Assembly: GCF_002591895.1 (NCBI RefSeq)
Contig: NZ_NISX01000004.1
Span: forward strand, 183,203 to 247,202
DNA length: 64,000 nt
DNA from: Lacimicrobium alkaliphilum
Lineage (GTDB): Bacteria > Pseudomonadota > Gammaproteobacteria > Enterobacterales > Alteromonadaceae
Reading direction: 5' to 3'
Shown in pieces: positions 36,054 through 44,926 of the stretch. Every line of letters starts with the position of its first letter. The first letter of the stretch is position 1. Below the pieces are notes generated by a model. The model searched no databases. It worked only from the letters and a program-made list of their open reading frames with translations, and was not told the DNA's origin. The position numbers were made by a program, and so were the translations under genes.

Positions 36054-37406
36054 TTACTGAACTTTCAGTGTAACAGTATCAGTACTGGCATCAGACAGGT
36101 TAATTGTCTGAGTAGTTGCTTCAACATTACTTGTTGTAGCTTCGATTTCGATAACTGCTGCACCGCGAGTCTTACCGGTAAAGGTAACCAGGTCAGATGC
36201 TTTAATAGCAATCATCGTCTTAGCAGGCACTACACCTTCAGCTGCGCTACCTGCAGTTGCAGTAGTATCGCCTTCAGTCTGGAAGGTTGTGCTGTAAGGT
36301 GCCGGAGCTGCACCGTTGTTCAGAATGTAAATACGCTGATTGTAATCGGCGAACGTGGTTACATAAGGAACAGTGATAGAAGTGGTATCATAGGTAATAG
36401 AACCGATTGTACCGCTTACACCAGTGTTGCTGGCAAGTGCTACGCTATAACCGGCGCTGTTACGAGGAATCACTTCTTCACCGTCAACTTCTACACACAA
36501 AGTCTGACCAGCGGTGTAGTTCAGTGAAGGAACACTCGCGGAAGTCATATCTTCTGCGATATCCAGAGTATTAGCAGCAGAGGCGGCAACAGAACAGTCA
36601 TCTGCTGAAGACATCCACCAGGTACCAAAGCTCAAATCACCTTCAACAGTTGCTGTGGTAGTAGGAGTAGTAAATACATCGGCTTCTACGACCTGGACTG
36701 AATCGTCAGCAGCCAGAACACCAGTTTCAACGGTCAGATCAACTGTACCCAGACCCGCTTTTTTACCTGCACCAACATTACCTGCGGCTGTAAACTCAGT
36801 AAACTGCTTGGCAACAGTGGCGGTGTTAGCAATACTGTCGAAGGTATCGCCAAGATCCTGACCCGTAGCAAAAGTAAGGGCAGCTAAAGACTTAGAGGTA
36901 ACCTCACCTTCACCACCGTTAAGGGCGGCCAGGTTTTCAGACGCTTCATACAGCTTGTACGTAATAGTTACAGGCTGAGATGCATCAAGCACTTTCAGAC
37001 CACTGGTAGTACCCAGTGCTAAAGACAACACGTCATCATTATTCACAGCGTTGGCGCTTGAGAAAGAATAAACAGTGTAATCATCACCAACCTGACCACC
37101 ACCTTCATGCGCGATGGTATCAGCACCGGCAGAGTTGGAGGTAAGCAGGCCAGCGCCGGTTACAGCAGCAAGCAGTTCAGCGTTATCAAGCTCTACGCGC
37201 ACATAGAAAGTGGTAGTAGCTGGCAGGTTTAAGCCTACTTCAGCATCCACATCAAAAGCCGCGTTAGCAACAATGCTGCCACCACTGGTAATAGTCTGTG
37301 ATGCGTATTCTAGCGCAGTATCACTATCGCCTAAGTCGATAGCGGCGTTTGCGTTAAGTGTAAAGGCGGCTGCGATTGAAGCAGCCAGAATTTTTTTGTT
37401 TAACAT
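36054..37406 (-). CDS. abundant secreted, S-layer-like protein
   Basis: About 450 residues from the ATG at 37406, which has GGAG at a good distance; an upstream ATG at 37421 lacks one. A clear signal peptide MLNKKILAASIAAAFTLNANA precedes the mature Ala-Ile-Asp-Leu N-terminus. The mature chain is rich in Ala, Thr, Ser, Val, Asp and Gly, poor in Lys/Arg and His, acidic, and beta-strand-like, with only one Cys pair (in ADDCSVAA and GQTLCVEV). No enzyme motif was seen. Composition, signal, structured leader and strong terminator resemble S-layer proteins such as the SLR4 type known from Pseudoalteromonas (from memory). The adjacent T2SS-like locus is the natural candidate exporter. Confidence 0.72.
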   Translation of the reverse strand: MLNKKILAASIAAAFTLNANAAIDLGDSDTALEYASQTITSGGSIVANAAFDVDAEVGLNLPATTTFYVRVELDNAELLAAVTGAGLLTSNSAGADTIAHEGGGQVGDDYTVYSFSSANAVNNDDVLSLALGTTSGLKVLDASQPVTITYKLYEASENLAALNGGEGEVTSKSLAALTFATGQDLGDTFDSIANTATVAKQFTEFTAAGNVGAGKKAGLGTVDLTVETGVLAADDSVQVVEADVFTTPTTTATVEGDLSFGTWWMSSADDCSVAASAANTLDIAEDMTSASVPSLNYTAGQTLCVEVDGEEVIPRNSAGYSVALASNTGVSGTIGSITYDTTSITVPYVTTFADYNQRIYILNNGAAPAPYSTTFQTEGDTTATAGSAAEGVVPAKTMIAIKASDLVTFTGKTRGAAVIEIEATTSNVEATTQTINLSDASTDTVTLKVQ

Positions 37407-37421
37407 GTATAACTCCTGCAA

Positions 37422-37824
37422 GAGTAACTATAGTTTAGTTTTAAAAGCCATGGCGTTATGCCACCAAGTCCTTGGTGACCTGCACCATACGACCCCTATT
37501 AAGCTACAACACCATATTGTAGTAATCAACTTTTTAATAGTAGTTTTATCAGTATTAACACGAACTTACCGATTAAGTTGACCGGGTCAGTTTTAGCATG
37601 CCAATAAAGAAGGTGCAACTATAGAGTAAATAAGGACTGGGGACAATGGCATTAAATGCACAAAAGCCCGTCAATTTAAGCTTTTTGCCGGTTTTTTGAC
37701 CGCATCAAAGCCCCGTGATTATACCACTGTATTATCACCAATACCCCGTTTTAATTTGTGACGATTTGATTAAGGCATAAATCGGGAAGAAATTATAAAT
37801 TTAGTGTCGGCTTATGACGACGTG
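37422..37824 (-). promoter_or_regulatory. long leader/promoter region of the S-layer-like gene
   Basis: A/T-rich DNA upstream of the S-layer-like gene. A perfect inverted repeat CACCAAG-TC-CTTGGTG lies at 37462-37477, about 60 bases before the ATG, and would form a hairpin in the 5' leader. TTGATT with a TAGCTT box 17 bases later (minus strand, about 37500-37530) is a possible promoter. Stable leader hairpins often prolong mRNA life in highly expressed surface-protein genes. Transcription start is not established. Confidence 0.4.
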
Positions 37825-38046
37825 GTAGGTCGGACTTTAGTCCGACAAATGGGCGAGTTCCCACCATCTCGTCCTCGTCGGATTGCCCAAAGAGGTGCAT
37901 CCCTGCAACGTCGGCATACGACCGCCAGGGATGGCGGAAGTGCCGGTTATGCACTAGCAATTACCTTCCCGTCCATCCATGGACATCGCCGGAAAAATGT
38001 TCCTGACATTTCCGGCATACCGTCCATCCATGGACATAAAGTCCGA
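37825..38046. repeat. REP element and CCATCCATGGACAT-type half repeats
   Basis: GTAGGTCGGACTTTAGTCCGAC at 37825-37846 belongs to the RAYT-linked REP family. The following stretch carries two CGTCCATCCATGGACAT segments (about 37971 and 38019) ending in AAGTCCGAGCTAC, matching the tail of the element at about 49310-49340. The open frame through here is repeat DNA, not a gene. Confidence 0.75.
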
Positions 38047-38047
38047 G

Positions 38048-38221
38048 CTACGACTCTTGCTTAGGCGCATCCTCACCTACAAATACCACCTTGCCATCTT
38101 GCCAGAATACGGCGTACTCACCTAGTTTACGCTTTCTTTCCAGCGTTTGTTGCACGGCTTCACGCAATGTATCAAGCATAACTGAGCTCTCTTGTGAGAA
38201 TTGCGGCGTTTTACGACTCAT
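38048..38221 (-). CDS. 57-residue partner protein of the zeta-type kinase
   Basis: The frame starts with ATG at 38221, overlapping the zeta-type gene's stop as ATGA, and ends at TAG 38048-38050. The product has a Gln-rich helical first half ([20 protein letters not shown]) and a short beta-like end ([14 protein letters not shown]). The exact four-base overlap implies translational coupling. Small helical proteins beside zeta-type kinases usually act as antitoxins, though these normally precede the toxin, so the reversed order is notable. The family is not recognised. Confidence 0.6.
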   Translation of the reverse strand: MSRKTPQFSQESSVMLDTLREAVQQTLERKRKLGEYAVFWQDGKVVFVGEDAPKQES

Positions 38222-38790
38222 AATCCTGCCTCTTTGAGTAACACATCATAAAGGGTTTCATTGACAACATTTCTGGCTTTCCCTGATTGTTCAAAAATTA
38301 GCTCTGGTTGCTGTGTACTATTCATAAAACAAGAGCATTTATCCACGCAATAGCTAAATTCCAGCAATAAATTTCTAAGGCTTCTCGAAAACCTTCTCAT
38401 AATATCGGCTTTGGGAATGTTGTGCCCGCCATGAGCTACCCTCTCAGCAACCCTGTTTATAGACATTCCAACAGTGGGTAGAGCCAGGTATACCAGGGTC
38501 ACTTTCCAATTGTCGTGATTTAAACGTTCAATCAATTTAAGGTAACTGCGGCCAGCAAGGGTCGTCTCAAAAGCAAAATCTTCCTGGCTGACTATGCACT
38601 CTTCAATTTTTTTGAAAAACAAACGGCTTGCGGTGATCAACTCTCGCTCCGGCGCTAAAGGAGATAACCCTGCGGCGATCAGATCCGCATTCACAAAATG
38701 ATTGCTTTTAGCCACCTTAGGAAGAAGCTTCAATGCGAAGGTAGTCTTACCCGCTCCATTTGGACCGGCAATAATCCAACAATGAGGCAA
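38218..38790 (-). CDS. zeta-toxin-family P-loop kinase
   Basis: A 190-residue zeta-toxin/COG4185-type P-loop ATPase. The Walker [12 protein letters not shown] (residues 9-19) follows [18 protein letters not shown] (about 33-44) and [14 protein letters not shown] (about 73-86) are the conserved substrate-site segments of zeta-type kinases. Zeta toxins phosphorylate UDP-GlcNAc and block wall synthesis; many chromosomal relatives have other or unknown targets. It lies between the S-layer-like gene and the T2SS-like operon, flanked by REP elements, and is coupled to a 57-residue gene. The toxin role is inferred from family. Confidence 0.8.
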   Translation of the reverse strand: MPHCWIIAGPNGAGKTTFALKLLPKVAKSNHFVNADLIAAGLSPLAPERELITASRLFFKKIEECIVSQEDFAFETTLAGRSYLKLIERLNHDNWKVTLVYLALPTVGMSINRVAERVAHGGHNIPKADIMRRFSRSLRNLLLEFSYCVDKCSCFMNSTQQPELIFEQSGKARNVVNETLYDVLLKEAGL

Positions 38791-38844
38791 TTTTCCCCCC
38801 TGTTAACCAAAAGCAAATCAGAAAAAATATTAGCACGATTAGCA

Positions 38845-38930
38845 GTAGGTCGGAATTTATTCCAACAATGATGATTTTGCCTACCATTGTGTCAGATTGA
38901 GCGATTCTGTCGGACTAAAGTCCGACCTAC
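38845..38930. repeat. BIME-like pair of REP palindromes
   Basis: GTAGGTCGGAATTTATTCCAAC at 38845-38866 and GTCGGACTAAAGTCCGACCTAC at 38909-38930 form an inverted pair around a 42-base spacer. It lies between the gspK stop and the zeta-type gene. Confidence 0.85.
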
Positions 38931-38938
38931 GAAAGCAT

Positions 38939-39907
38939 CTATTCTAACAAAGCTCGTGATGGGCGCTGGCGCAGGCGGAAAGGATATACACTGCCACTAC
39001 CACGCTGCACAGAGGTACTATAGTGCGCACTGCCCTTACTGACCCGAATGGTGAAAAAATCTCCTCCGAGAGTTCGGTAATTTTCTTCCGACTCCAGCAA
39101 CAAAGCAGGCTCAATACGCCAGGCGTCTTCATTCCGAATAAACCATTGTTGTTGTGATCGTGCTTGTGCCAGCTTGTTTGCGGAGTCAGGCCATAAGGTC
39201 TGCCATAATTTAACAGGTATGGCATTAATATTAATCGATGGCGTGCGGCGCAAACTGCACAAATTTACCAGTTCGGAGTGGCGTTGCAGTAAACCCTGCC
39301 AACCTACCACTTTATAGAGCTCGGTGCATTGCTGTAGCAGAAAGTCAGCCGGCTCTGGCAAGCCATTTCGCTGATAATGTTGCCGCTCGGCACCTGCGGG
39401 GCGGCGCCAGGTGTCGCCGTCAGCGTAATCGGCAAGGGTATCGGCAAACCTGGCCTGTTCGGCCTCGTTATACCCCTGGCCTTGCAGCCAACGTTTAAGC
39501 CAGTACTGAAAGCTTGAGTTGATCGGCAACAAGCCGTTTTCATTCTGAATCGAGAAGCGCAAGCCCTCCTCTGTCTGATACACGTAACCATCAAAGCGTA
39601 GTTCATCACCAATCACAGGATGCAGAAACTGACCATCTTCGTTGCGCTCGGCACCTTTTTTATCAAGGCCCTGACTAATTCCTGCGAAGGTCAGGCGCTG
39701 CGTAACGCTAAGGTAAATTAGCTCATTGGCCTTGGCGTAAACATCAGCGCGATCCTGCATGGCTTGTCGGGAGTCCTGCGCCAGGGTAAGTCGCTGCTCC
39801 ATTAAGCTGCTCGCTACACCCAGCATTACCACCAGCACCACGGCCACCACTAACACCGCCAGCAGCGCTGCCCCTTGTTGTGATCTCTGATTAGTGGTCG
39901 GCGTCAC
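38939..39907 (-). CDS. gspK: type II secretion minor pseudopilin K-like protein
   Basis: A 322-residue GspK. It starts at GTG 39907. The prepilin leader ends QRSQQG before AALLAVLVVAVVLVVMLG, a long hydrophobic helix. Unlike the other pseudopilins, position +5 is not Glu, which is characteristic of K. The large globular domain follows, with ADYADGDTWRRP and ININ segments typical of the family. In T2SS, K forms the pseudopilus tip with I and J and is inserted by the assembly platform. Last gene of the gspE-K operon. Confidence 0.88.
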   Translation of the reverse strand: MTPTTNQRSQQGAALLAVLVVAVVLVVMLGVASSLMEQRLTLAQDSRQAMQDRADVYAKANELIYLSVTQRLTFAGISQGLDKKGAERNEDGQFLHPVIGDELRFDGYVYQTEEGLRFSIQNENGLLPINSSFQYWLKRWLQGQGYNEAEQARFADTLADYADGDTWRRPAGAERQHYQRNGLPEPADFLLQQCTELYKVVGWQGLLQRHSELVNLCSLRRTPSININAIPVKLWQTLWPDSANKLAQARSQQQWFIRNEDAWRIEPALLLESEENYRTLGGDFFTIRVSKGSAHYSTSVQRGSGSVYPFRLRQRPSRALLE

Positions 39908-39961
39908 CGGAATAACCTATATAAAGGAAGAGAATAATAATTTACTGGGCTGCAGCGCACG

Positions 39962-40576
39962 TTACCCTCCGAACTCATAAACACCAAAGGCGGGAAGCTC
40001 GGCGGGAATATCCGCCAGCGCAGGACGCCCGGGTGTGGCTGTGGCTATTACCTGATCGCCAACAATCAACCGCACCGCTTCTGGCAGCATACCCTCAATG
40101 GCTGGGAATTGGGGTTGCCAGTTCCCCTGATGCAAAAAACTGAAGCGGGGCTTCTGGGCGAAGTCCATCATTTGCACCGAACGGATTTCAGTATTGTCAG
40201 ATTCGCCGGGCTGAGGCTGCACACGCTGATATCTCAACTGCCATCCCTGTTCGCTGGGCTCAATCTGCCAGATCATGGGCTGTGGAATATTGCGTGGGTC
40301 ATCAGGCAGGTTAAAGGATATAAACTGAAAGCTGTCTTCATCACCCTGAGCAAAGGCCTGTTCAGGATGGTAGAGCAATGCTCCTCGTATGCTGTTTTCG
40401 AACCAGCCCAAAGGTAGCTGAGCCGAACTGTTAGCCAGGTCCCTTGCCCCCAGTTTTTCAAAGTTCCGCCAAGTGGTTTCCAGGCCCTGGCTAAGCAGTG
40501 TTGTGGTCAGTGCCAGGATCACCAGCACCACCAGCATCTCAATCAGGGTAAAGGCACGCACAGCCAGATAATTCAC
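39962..40576 (-). CDS. gspJ: type II secretion minor pseudopilin J-like protein
   Basis: A 204-residue protein. It uses GTG at 40576, whose G is the last base of the gspI TAG stop. The N-terminus MNYLAVRAFTLIEMLVVLVI has the prepilin FTLIEM segment, but the residue before the cleavage site is Ala rather than the usual Gly. Its length and globular domain fit GspJ, one of the tip pseudopilins. The order I-J-K is conserved with canonical T2SS. Confidence 0.87.
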   Translation of the reverse strand: MNYLAVRAFTLIEMLVVLVILALTTTLLSQGLETTWRNFEKLGARDLANSSAQLPLGWFENSIRGALLYHPEQAFAQGDEDSFQFISFNLPDDPRNIPQPMIWQIEPSEQGWQLRYQRVQPQPGESDNTEIRSVQMMDFAQKPRFSFLHQGNWQPQFPAIEGMLPEAVRLIVGDQVIATATPGRPALADIPAELPAFGVYEFGG

Positions 40577-41019
40577 TACATAAACTCCGGCGGCTCTGCA
40601 TAGTCCGGATCACGCCACTGCTTTACTATCTTCGTTTCAAAAGAGGTAACAGGTCGCCCCGCAGAAATCACCTGCGCCTGCACATCAAACAAGGTCACTA
40701 TCCATTCCGGCTGACGACGTAGCAATTCATTAGTACTCTGGCGATTCACACTGGCCTGCCATTCAATCTCATAAGTGTCTATCTGAAACACCCCTGCCCG
40801 CTGTTGTTGCAATGGTTCAAGCTCCAGTTGCACTGCGAACTGAGAGAAAACTTCCGGCAGTGATACGGCTTGCTGAATTCTCTGGGTGGAGGTTACTGCG
40901 GTACCAAACCACCCCCAGACAGCCGTAAAGGTTAATGCAAGGATCACCAGCGCTACCATGGCCTCTACCAGAGAAAAGCCACTGTAGTATTTATGCATTG
41001 GGTGTTTTGCCCGAATCAT
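40576..41019 (-). CDS. gspI: type II secretion minor pseudopilin I-like protein
   Basis: A 147-residue GspI. The leader ends KYYSG before FSLVEAMVALVILALTF, with Glu at +5. The ATG overlaps the gspH stop as ATGA (41016-41019), and an internal Met at residue 8 is an alternative start. GspI forms the pseudopilus tip complex with J and K. The short globular domain (about 100 residues) matches the family. Confidence 0.87.
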   Translation of the reverse strand: MIRAKHPMHKYYSGFSLVEAMVALVILALTFTAVWGWFGTAVTSTQRIQQAVSLPEVFSQFAVQLELEPLQQQRAGVFQIDTYEIEWQASVNRQSTNELLRRQPEWIVTLFDVQAQVISAGRPVTSFETKIVKQWRDPDYAEPPEFM

Positions 41020-41495
41020 AAGGAAGCTAACGTTTCAGAATAAGATGATGTGGCCATTGACTGTAAATCCTGGCGTGACTCCAACGCGCAATAGGGCGCC
41101 ATGACATCAAAGCGATAACGGCGCGGCCCCTGACGCAAAACGATTTCACCACCACGGCAATAACCGTTTCCCAGCACCTGTATGGGGCGAATAATATCAA
41201 CATCCAGATCCGGCGTTTCAAGTTGGCGGCTATTTTCGATGAGAATGCTGTTACCACTGCGGCTCGTCTTCAGGGGGAGCAGCGCCAGCTCACCGGCCAG
41301 CGCACTGCGCTGGCTGGCGGCTTCACGGGCAGCAAGCCAGGATTCCAGCCCCGGTGCAGCAACGGCTGCGATCAGGCCAAGCAAAACCAGCGTAACCAGC
41401 AGCTCTATCATGGTAAAACCATGTGCCCGATGGCAGGCCGGTAAGCCTGTTGGCCTGGTCTGCGGCGGATTTTGCTTAACTTTTAGCCGGTACAT
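41016..41495 (-). CDS. gspH: type II secretion minor pseudopilin H-like protein
   Basis: A 159-residue protein with an unusually long leader (26 residues) ending CHRAHG before FTMIELLVTLVLLGLIAAVA. The globular domain and position between gspG and gspI identify it as GspH. Translation begins 20 bases inside the 3' end of gspG, an overlap that implies tight coupling. GspH joins the major pilin to the tip complex. Confidence 0.85.
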   Translation of the reverse strand: MYRLKVKQNPPQTRPTGLPACHRAHGFTMIELLVTLVLLGLIAAVAAPGLESWLAAREAASQRSALAGELALLPLKTSRSGNSILIENSRQLETPDLDVDIIRPIQVLGNGYCRGGEIVLRQGPRRYRFDVMAPYCALESRQDLQSMATSSYSETLASL

Positions 41496-41895
41496 AACCT
41501 ATTTCAGCATTAATATCCTCGCCACCCTCGGTGCCATCGGCACCCAGACTGTATAGATAAAAGCCCTGATCGGCATTAACGTCCAATCTGTATTGATACT
41601 CTGTATTCCAGGGGTCCAGCGGCACTGCTTCGTCCAGATAGGGGCCGTCCCAGTATTGCTCTGCACTGGCCGGGGGTTTTCTCAAATCCTGCAACCGCTC
41701 AGGGTAGCGGCCAACATCCAGACGATATGTTTGTAGTGCCATTTTCAGCATTTTTACCTGCGTTTCGGCAGTACGCACTTTTGAGCTGTCTACTTTGCCG
41801 AAAAACTGTGGCCCAACCAAACCCGCCAGTAGCCCCAGTATTACCAGCACTACCAATAGTTCGATCATGGTAAAACCACGCTGTGTCATTTTCAT
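41476..41895 (-). CDS. gspG: type II secretion major pseudopilin
   Basis: A 139-residue GspG. Leader MKMTQRG is followed by FTMIELLVVLVILGLLAGLVGPQ, the most canonical of the pilins here. The C-terminal domain has GRYPERLQDL, WDGPYLDEAVPLDPWNTEYQY and LYSLGADGTEGGEDINAEIG, the Ca-binding-loop region of major pseudopilins. It polymerises into the periplasmic pseudopilus that drives cargo through the secretin. Confidence 0.94.
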   Translation of the reverse strand: MKMTQRGFTMIELLVVLVILGLLAGLVGPQFFGKVDSSKVRTAETQVKMLKMALQTYRLDVGRYPERLQDLRKPPASAEQYWDGPYLDEAVPLDPWNTEYQYRLDVNADQGFYLYSLGADGTEGGEDINAEIGYVPAKS

Positions 41896-41918
41896 TGTTG
41901 CTCCATTAAGGTTTTGGT

Positions 41919-43109
41919 TTAAATCGCGATATCGGTTGATGCTGTGATGGCCAATACAATGCCGAGTATCATCACGCCAATGAAGACCCCGACAATCAGA
42001 ATAGCAATGGGTTCCATCAGCGTCATCACCTGCTTCATCCGCCTTTTACATGAACTGTCATGCAGGCTCGCCACAGCACTGAGCATCTTTGCCAGTTGCC
42101 CGGTCTTGTCACCCACAGCCACCAGGTTAAGTGAGGTCGAAGGCACCAGTCGCGAGCGCTCGAGGGCTTCGGTAAAACTCACTCCGTCTTCCACATCTTC
42201 AATCATGGCTTCGGCTCGTCTGCGACGACGGGTATAGGTACAAGACTGGGCCGCCAGCTTCAATGCAGTTACCAGATTTACCCTCGCCAGCAGCATGGCC
42301 GAGCACAAAGAAGCCCACCGTGCCGCATCCTGTTCAGCCAGCCAGGGTCCGATGACCGGTAACTCTATCGCCAGGTCCATCATCCTGCGCCGTACTGCCG
42401 GGTTCATAAACAGGGTCACCAGGGCCAGCAGTATTGCAATGATCACAACGGCAATAGTCAGGGGGGCATCATTGGCGTACTTACCGGCACTGAGCACTGC
42501 CCAGGCCAGTGTAGGTAATTCTTTGTCGCTGTCGAGCAAGTGGCTGAATTTAGGCACCACCGCAAAAAAGATAATCAGCATGGCGGCAATACCGGCACCA
42601 ATCAATACCAGCGGGTAGGTCAGCGCACTTTTAAGATCGCCCACCACTGCCTGATCATAATTGAGTTGCTCCGATGCCTTAATCAGCGCCCTTGAAAGCT
42701 GCCCACCCAGTTCACCGGCACTGACCAGATGAGACACGTAAGGAGGGAAAGGCAGCTTGCTCTCCTTTATTGCTGCTGAGAAACTCTCTCCTCCTTCAAT
42801 ACGGCTGGCAATAGCCATAAACCCCCGGGCCAGCTGTGGGTGCTCATCATTCTGGGCCAGAGCCCGCACCGCATCAATCAATGCCACCCCTGAGTCGGTC
42901 AGCGTAGCCAGTTCCTGCAGCGGAATGACCAAATCCGCAACCCGGACCCGGCGCCCCTTTTTATTCATTCTGGTAGCCGGGTTCACAGCAAACACTTCAA
43001 TGCGTTTTTCCGCCAACTGGCGAATCGCCTCCTGACGGCTGACAGCGTCTACTTCACCTTCAACCCGCTGTTGTGAGGCCTGCTCGACCCCCTGATAGCT
43101 GAATTTCAT
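41919..43109 (-). CDS. gspF: type II secretion inner-membrane platform protein F
   Basis: A 396-residue polytopic protein with two T2SSF repeats (about 65-190 and 270-390): LATLTDSGVALIDAVRAL in the first and LCSAMLLARVNLVTALKLA in the second. Membrane helices lie near 165-190, 215-235 and 365-390. The length is close to the usual 400-405. The start overlaps gspE by ATGA (43106-43109). GspF couples the ATPase to pseudopilin assembly. Confidence 0.94.
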   Translation of the reverse strand: MKFSYQGVEQASQQRVEGEVDAVSRQEAIRQLAEKRIEVFAVNPATRMNKKGRRVRVADLVIPLQELATLTDSGVALIDAVRALAQNDEHPQLARGFMAIASRIEGGESFSAAIKESKLPFPPYVSHLVSAGELGGQLSRALIKASEQLNYDQAVVGDLKSALTYPLVLIGAGIAAMLIIFFAVVPKFSHLLDSDKELPTLAWAVLSAGKYANDAPLTIAVVIIAILLALVTLFMNPAVRRRMMDLAIELPVIGPWLAEQDAARWASLCSAMLLARVNLVTALKLAAQSCTYTRRRRRAEAMIEDVEDGVSFTEALERSRLVPSTSLNLVAVGDKTGQLAKMLSAVASLHDSSCKRRMKQVMTLMEPIAILIVGVFIGVMILGIVLAITASTDIAI

Positions 43110-44794
43110 GAATCACTGTCTTCCATACTGCAGACCCGCAGTACTTCATCCACACTGGTAACGCCTCTCGCGGCTTTACACAAACCATCTTCAAGTAACG
43201 ATCGGTTACCATTCTTGCGCGCCAGCTCACGGATTTCACTAACCGGGGCCCGCTGTGTGATCAGCTCGCGCATGGCCGGTGTTACCGACACCAGTTCATA
43301 GACCCCTACCCGCCCACGGTACCCTTTACCATGGCATTCATGACAACCTACCGGCTTGCGCCAGTCAGCCTTAAGGGGCTTTACTTCAATAAAAGTAGGG
43401 GCTTCGGCGGGCTCACTGCAATGGGGGCAAAGCTTTCTGACCAGACGCTGAGCCTGCACCCCTTGTATAGTGGCGGCTACCAGATAGGGTTCAACACCAA
43501 TATCACTTAATCGTGGGAACACAGAACAGGCGTCATTGGTATGCAATGAAGAAAGTACCAAGTGGCCGGTCAGCGACGACTGCACTGCAATATCTGCAGT
43601 TTCCTTATCCCGTATTTCCCCCACCATAATCACATCAGGATCCTGACGTAAGAAAGTACGCAGTGCTTTGGCAAAGGTATAACCGATATCAGGGCGCGCC
43701 TGCACCTGAGTAATTCCCTCAACCTGAAACTCCACGGGGTCTTCAACCGTAACGATTTTTTCCTGTCCGGTTTTAATATCTGCCAATAATCCGTAAAGGC
43801 TCGTAGACTTACCCGAACCAGTCGGCCCGGTAACCAGCACAATGCCATTACTGAGGTGGCCCCATTCCCGGATAAGCTTCAGATGATCGGGTTCAAAGCC
43901 TAAGCCGGCAAGAGAAAGCTCATCGCGTTTTTTGGGCAACAAACGCATGACGATGGATTCACCGTGCACATCCGGTGCAGTCGATACCCTGACATCGTAC
44001 TCGCGGTTACCGGCGCGGGTAGAAAAACGCCCGTCCTGGGGCAAACGCCGCTCGGCAATATCCAGCTGTGACAACAATTTAAGTCGTGAGGCGATTGCCG
44101 GAAAACGCGCCATAGGTTGTTGCATAAACTCGCTCATTCGCCCGTCAACCCGAAAACGCACCACCATATTCTGTGCGCCGGCTTCAATATGAATATCCGA
44201 CGATTCGGCCTGAATGGCACGCTCAATGATGCTGTTAACCAGATTAACCACCGGTGCTTCTTCTGCCAATGCAGCAATGTCTGTGTTCGTTCTGCCAAAA
44301 AGCTCGGAAACCGCACGTTCACGGGACAAATCATCAATCACTGAGGCAGCCATAGCAGGCGTCAGCAAATAACCAGCTGTGTGCCGCGCGCCGGCAACAC
44401 TTTCTACCACACTCAGCGCGAAAGCGTTGGTTGGGTCGGTACAATACAACTGTAGGCTGTTGTCATCTTTCAACACCACAAAGGTATTATTGTCCAGGCA
44501 CCAGTCCACATTCAGCCCCAGCGTTTTGCAGCCAGCCAGAACCTGACTGGCGGGCGGGCACTGGGCTACATTGGCAATTAGGGGCCAGTCAAGGGCCTTG
44601 CTGATTGCAGTGCACAGTGAATCTTCGCCACATAAGCCCAAACGTGTAATCGCAGCACTCAGGGTACAACCAGCCTCACTGGCAGTGCGCTGCGCCACTT
44701 CCACATCAGTCTCACTCAGTACGTTTGAGTCAAGCAGATGGTGCGGAAGCTGACGATCCAGAAAGGAAGGTTCAATATGCAATTGCGCGGTCAA
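43106..44794 (-). CDS. gspE: type II secretion ATPase E
   Basis: A 562-residue secretion ATPase. The N-terminal T2SSE-N-like domain is at about 15-150. The RecA-like ATPase domain has VTGPTGSGKSTSLYG (Walker A, about 318-332), the Asp-box EDPVEFQVEGITQ, the Walker B region DPDVIMVGEIRD, and the His box LSSLHTND. A zinc-binding tetracysteine (CPHC ... CHEC, about 454-493) is present. It powers pseudopilus assembly from the cytoplasm. First gene of the minus-strand gsp operon. Confidence 0.94.
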   Translation of the reverse strand: MTAQLHIEPSFLDRQLPHHLLDSNVLSETDVEVAQRTASEAGCTLSAAITRLGLCGEDSLCTAISKALDWPLIANVAQCPPASQVLAGCKTLGLNVDWCLDNNTFVVLKDDNSLQLYCTDPTNAFALSVVESVAGARHTAGYLLTPAMAASVIDDLSRERAVSELFGRTNTDIAALAEEAPVVNLVNSIIERAIQAESSDIHIEAGAQNMVVRFRVDGRMSEFMQQPMARFPAIASRLKLLSQLDIAERRLPQDGRFSTRAGNREYDVRVSTAPDVHGESIVMRLLPKKRDELSLAGLGFEPDHLKLIREWGHLSNGIVLVTGPTGSGKSTSLYGLLADIKTGQEKIVTVEDPVEFQVEGITQVQARPDIGYTFAKALRTFLRQDPDVIMVGEIRDKETADIAVQSSLTGHLVLSSLHTNDACSVFPRLSDIGVEPYLVAATIQGVQAQRLVRKLCPHCSEPAEAPTFIEVKPLKADWRKPVGCHECHGKGYRGRVGVYELVSVTPAMRELITQRAPVSEIRELARKNGNRSLLEDGLCKAARGVTSVDEVLRVCSMEDSDS

Positions 44795-44926
44795 AATGAG
44801 TACATATCTCCGTAATTCAAGGCATCATCACCAGATCACTTCTCAGTACCTGAAGAAGCCGTTAAACTATTGACGTTATTCGGGTATATTACACCATAGA
44901 AAGTTTAAAAATGAAGTGATTTCACC
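44795..44926. promoter_or_regulatory. divergent promoter region between gspE and the L-like gene
   Basis: This 132-base gap separates the minus-strand gspE-K operon from the plus-strand L-M-C-D genes and must contain both promoters. TTGACG at 44870-44875 is a possible plus-strand -35, but the downstream -10 candidates (for example CATAGA) have poor spacing. No clear operator palindrome was seen. Confidence 0.35.

Noticed and set aside
37804..38064. 86-codon plus-strand frame
   Set aside because: It runs through a REP element and CCATCCATGGACAT repeats; the coding strand in this stretch is the 57-residue gene on the minus strand.
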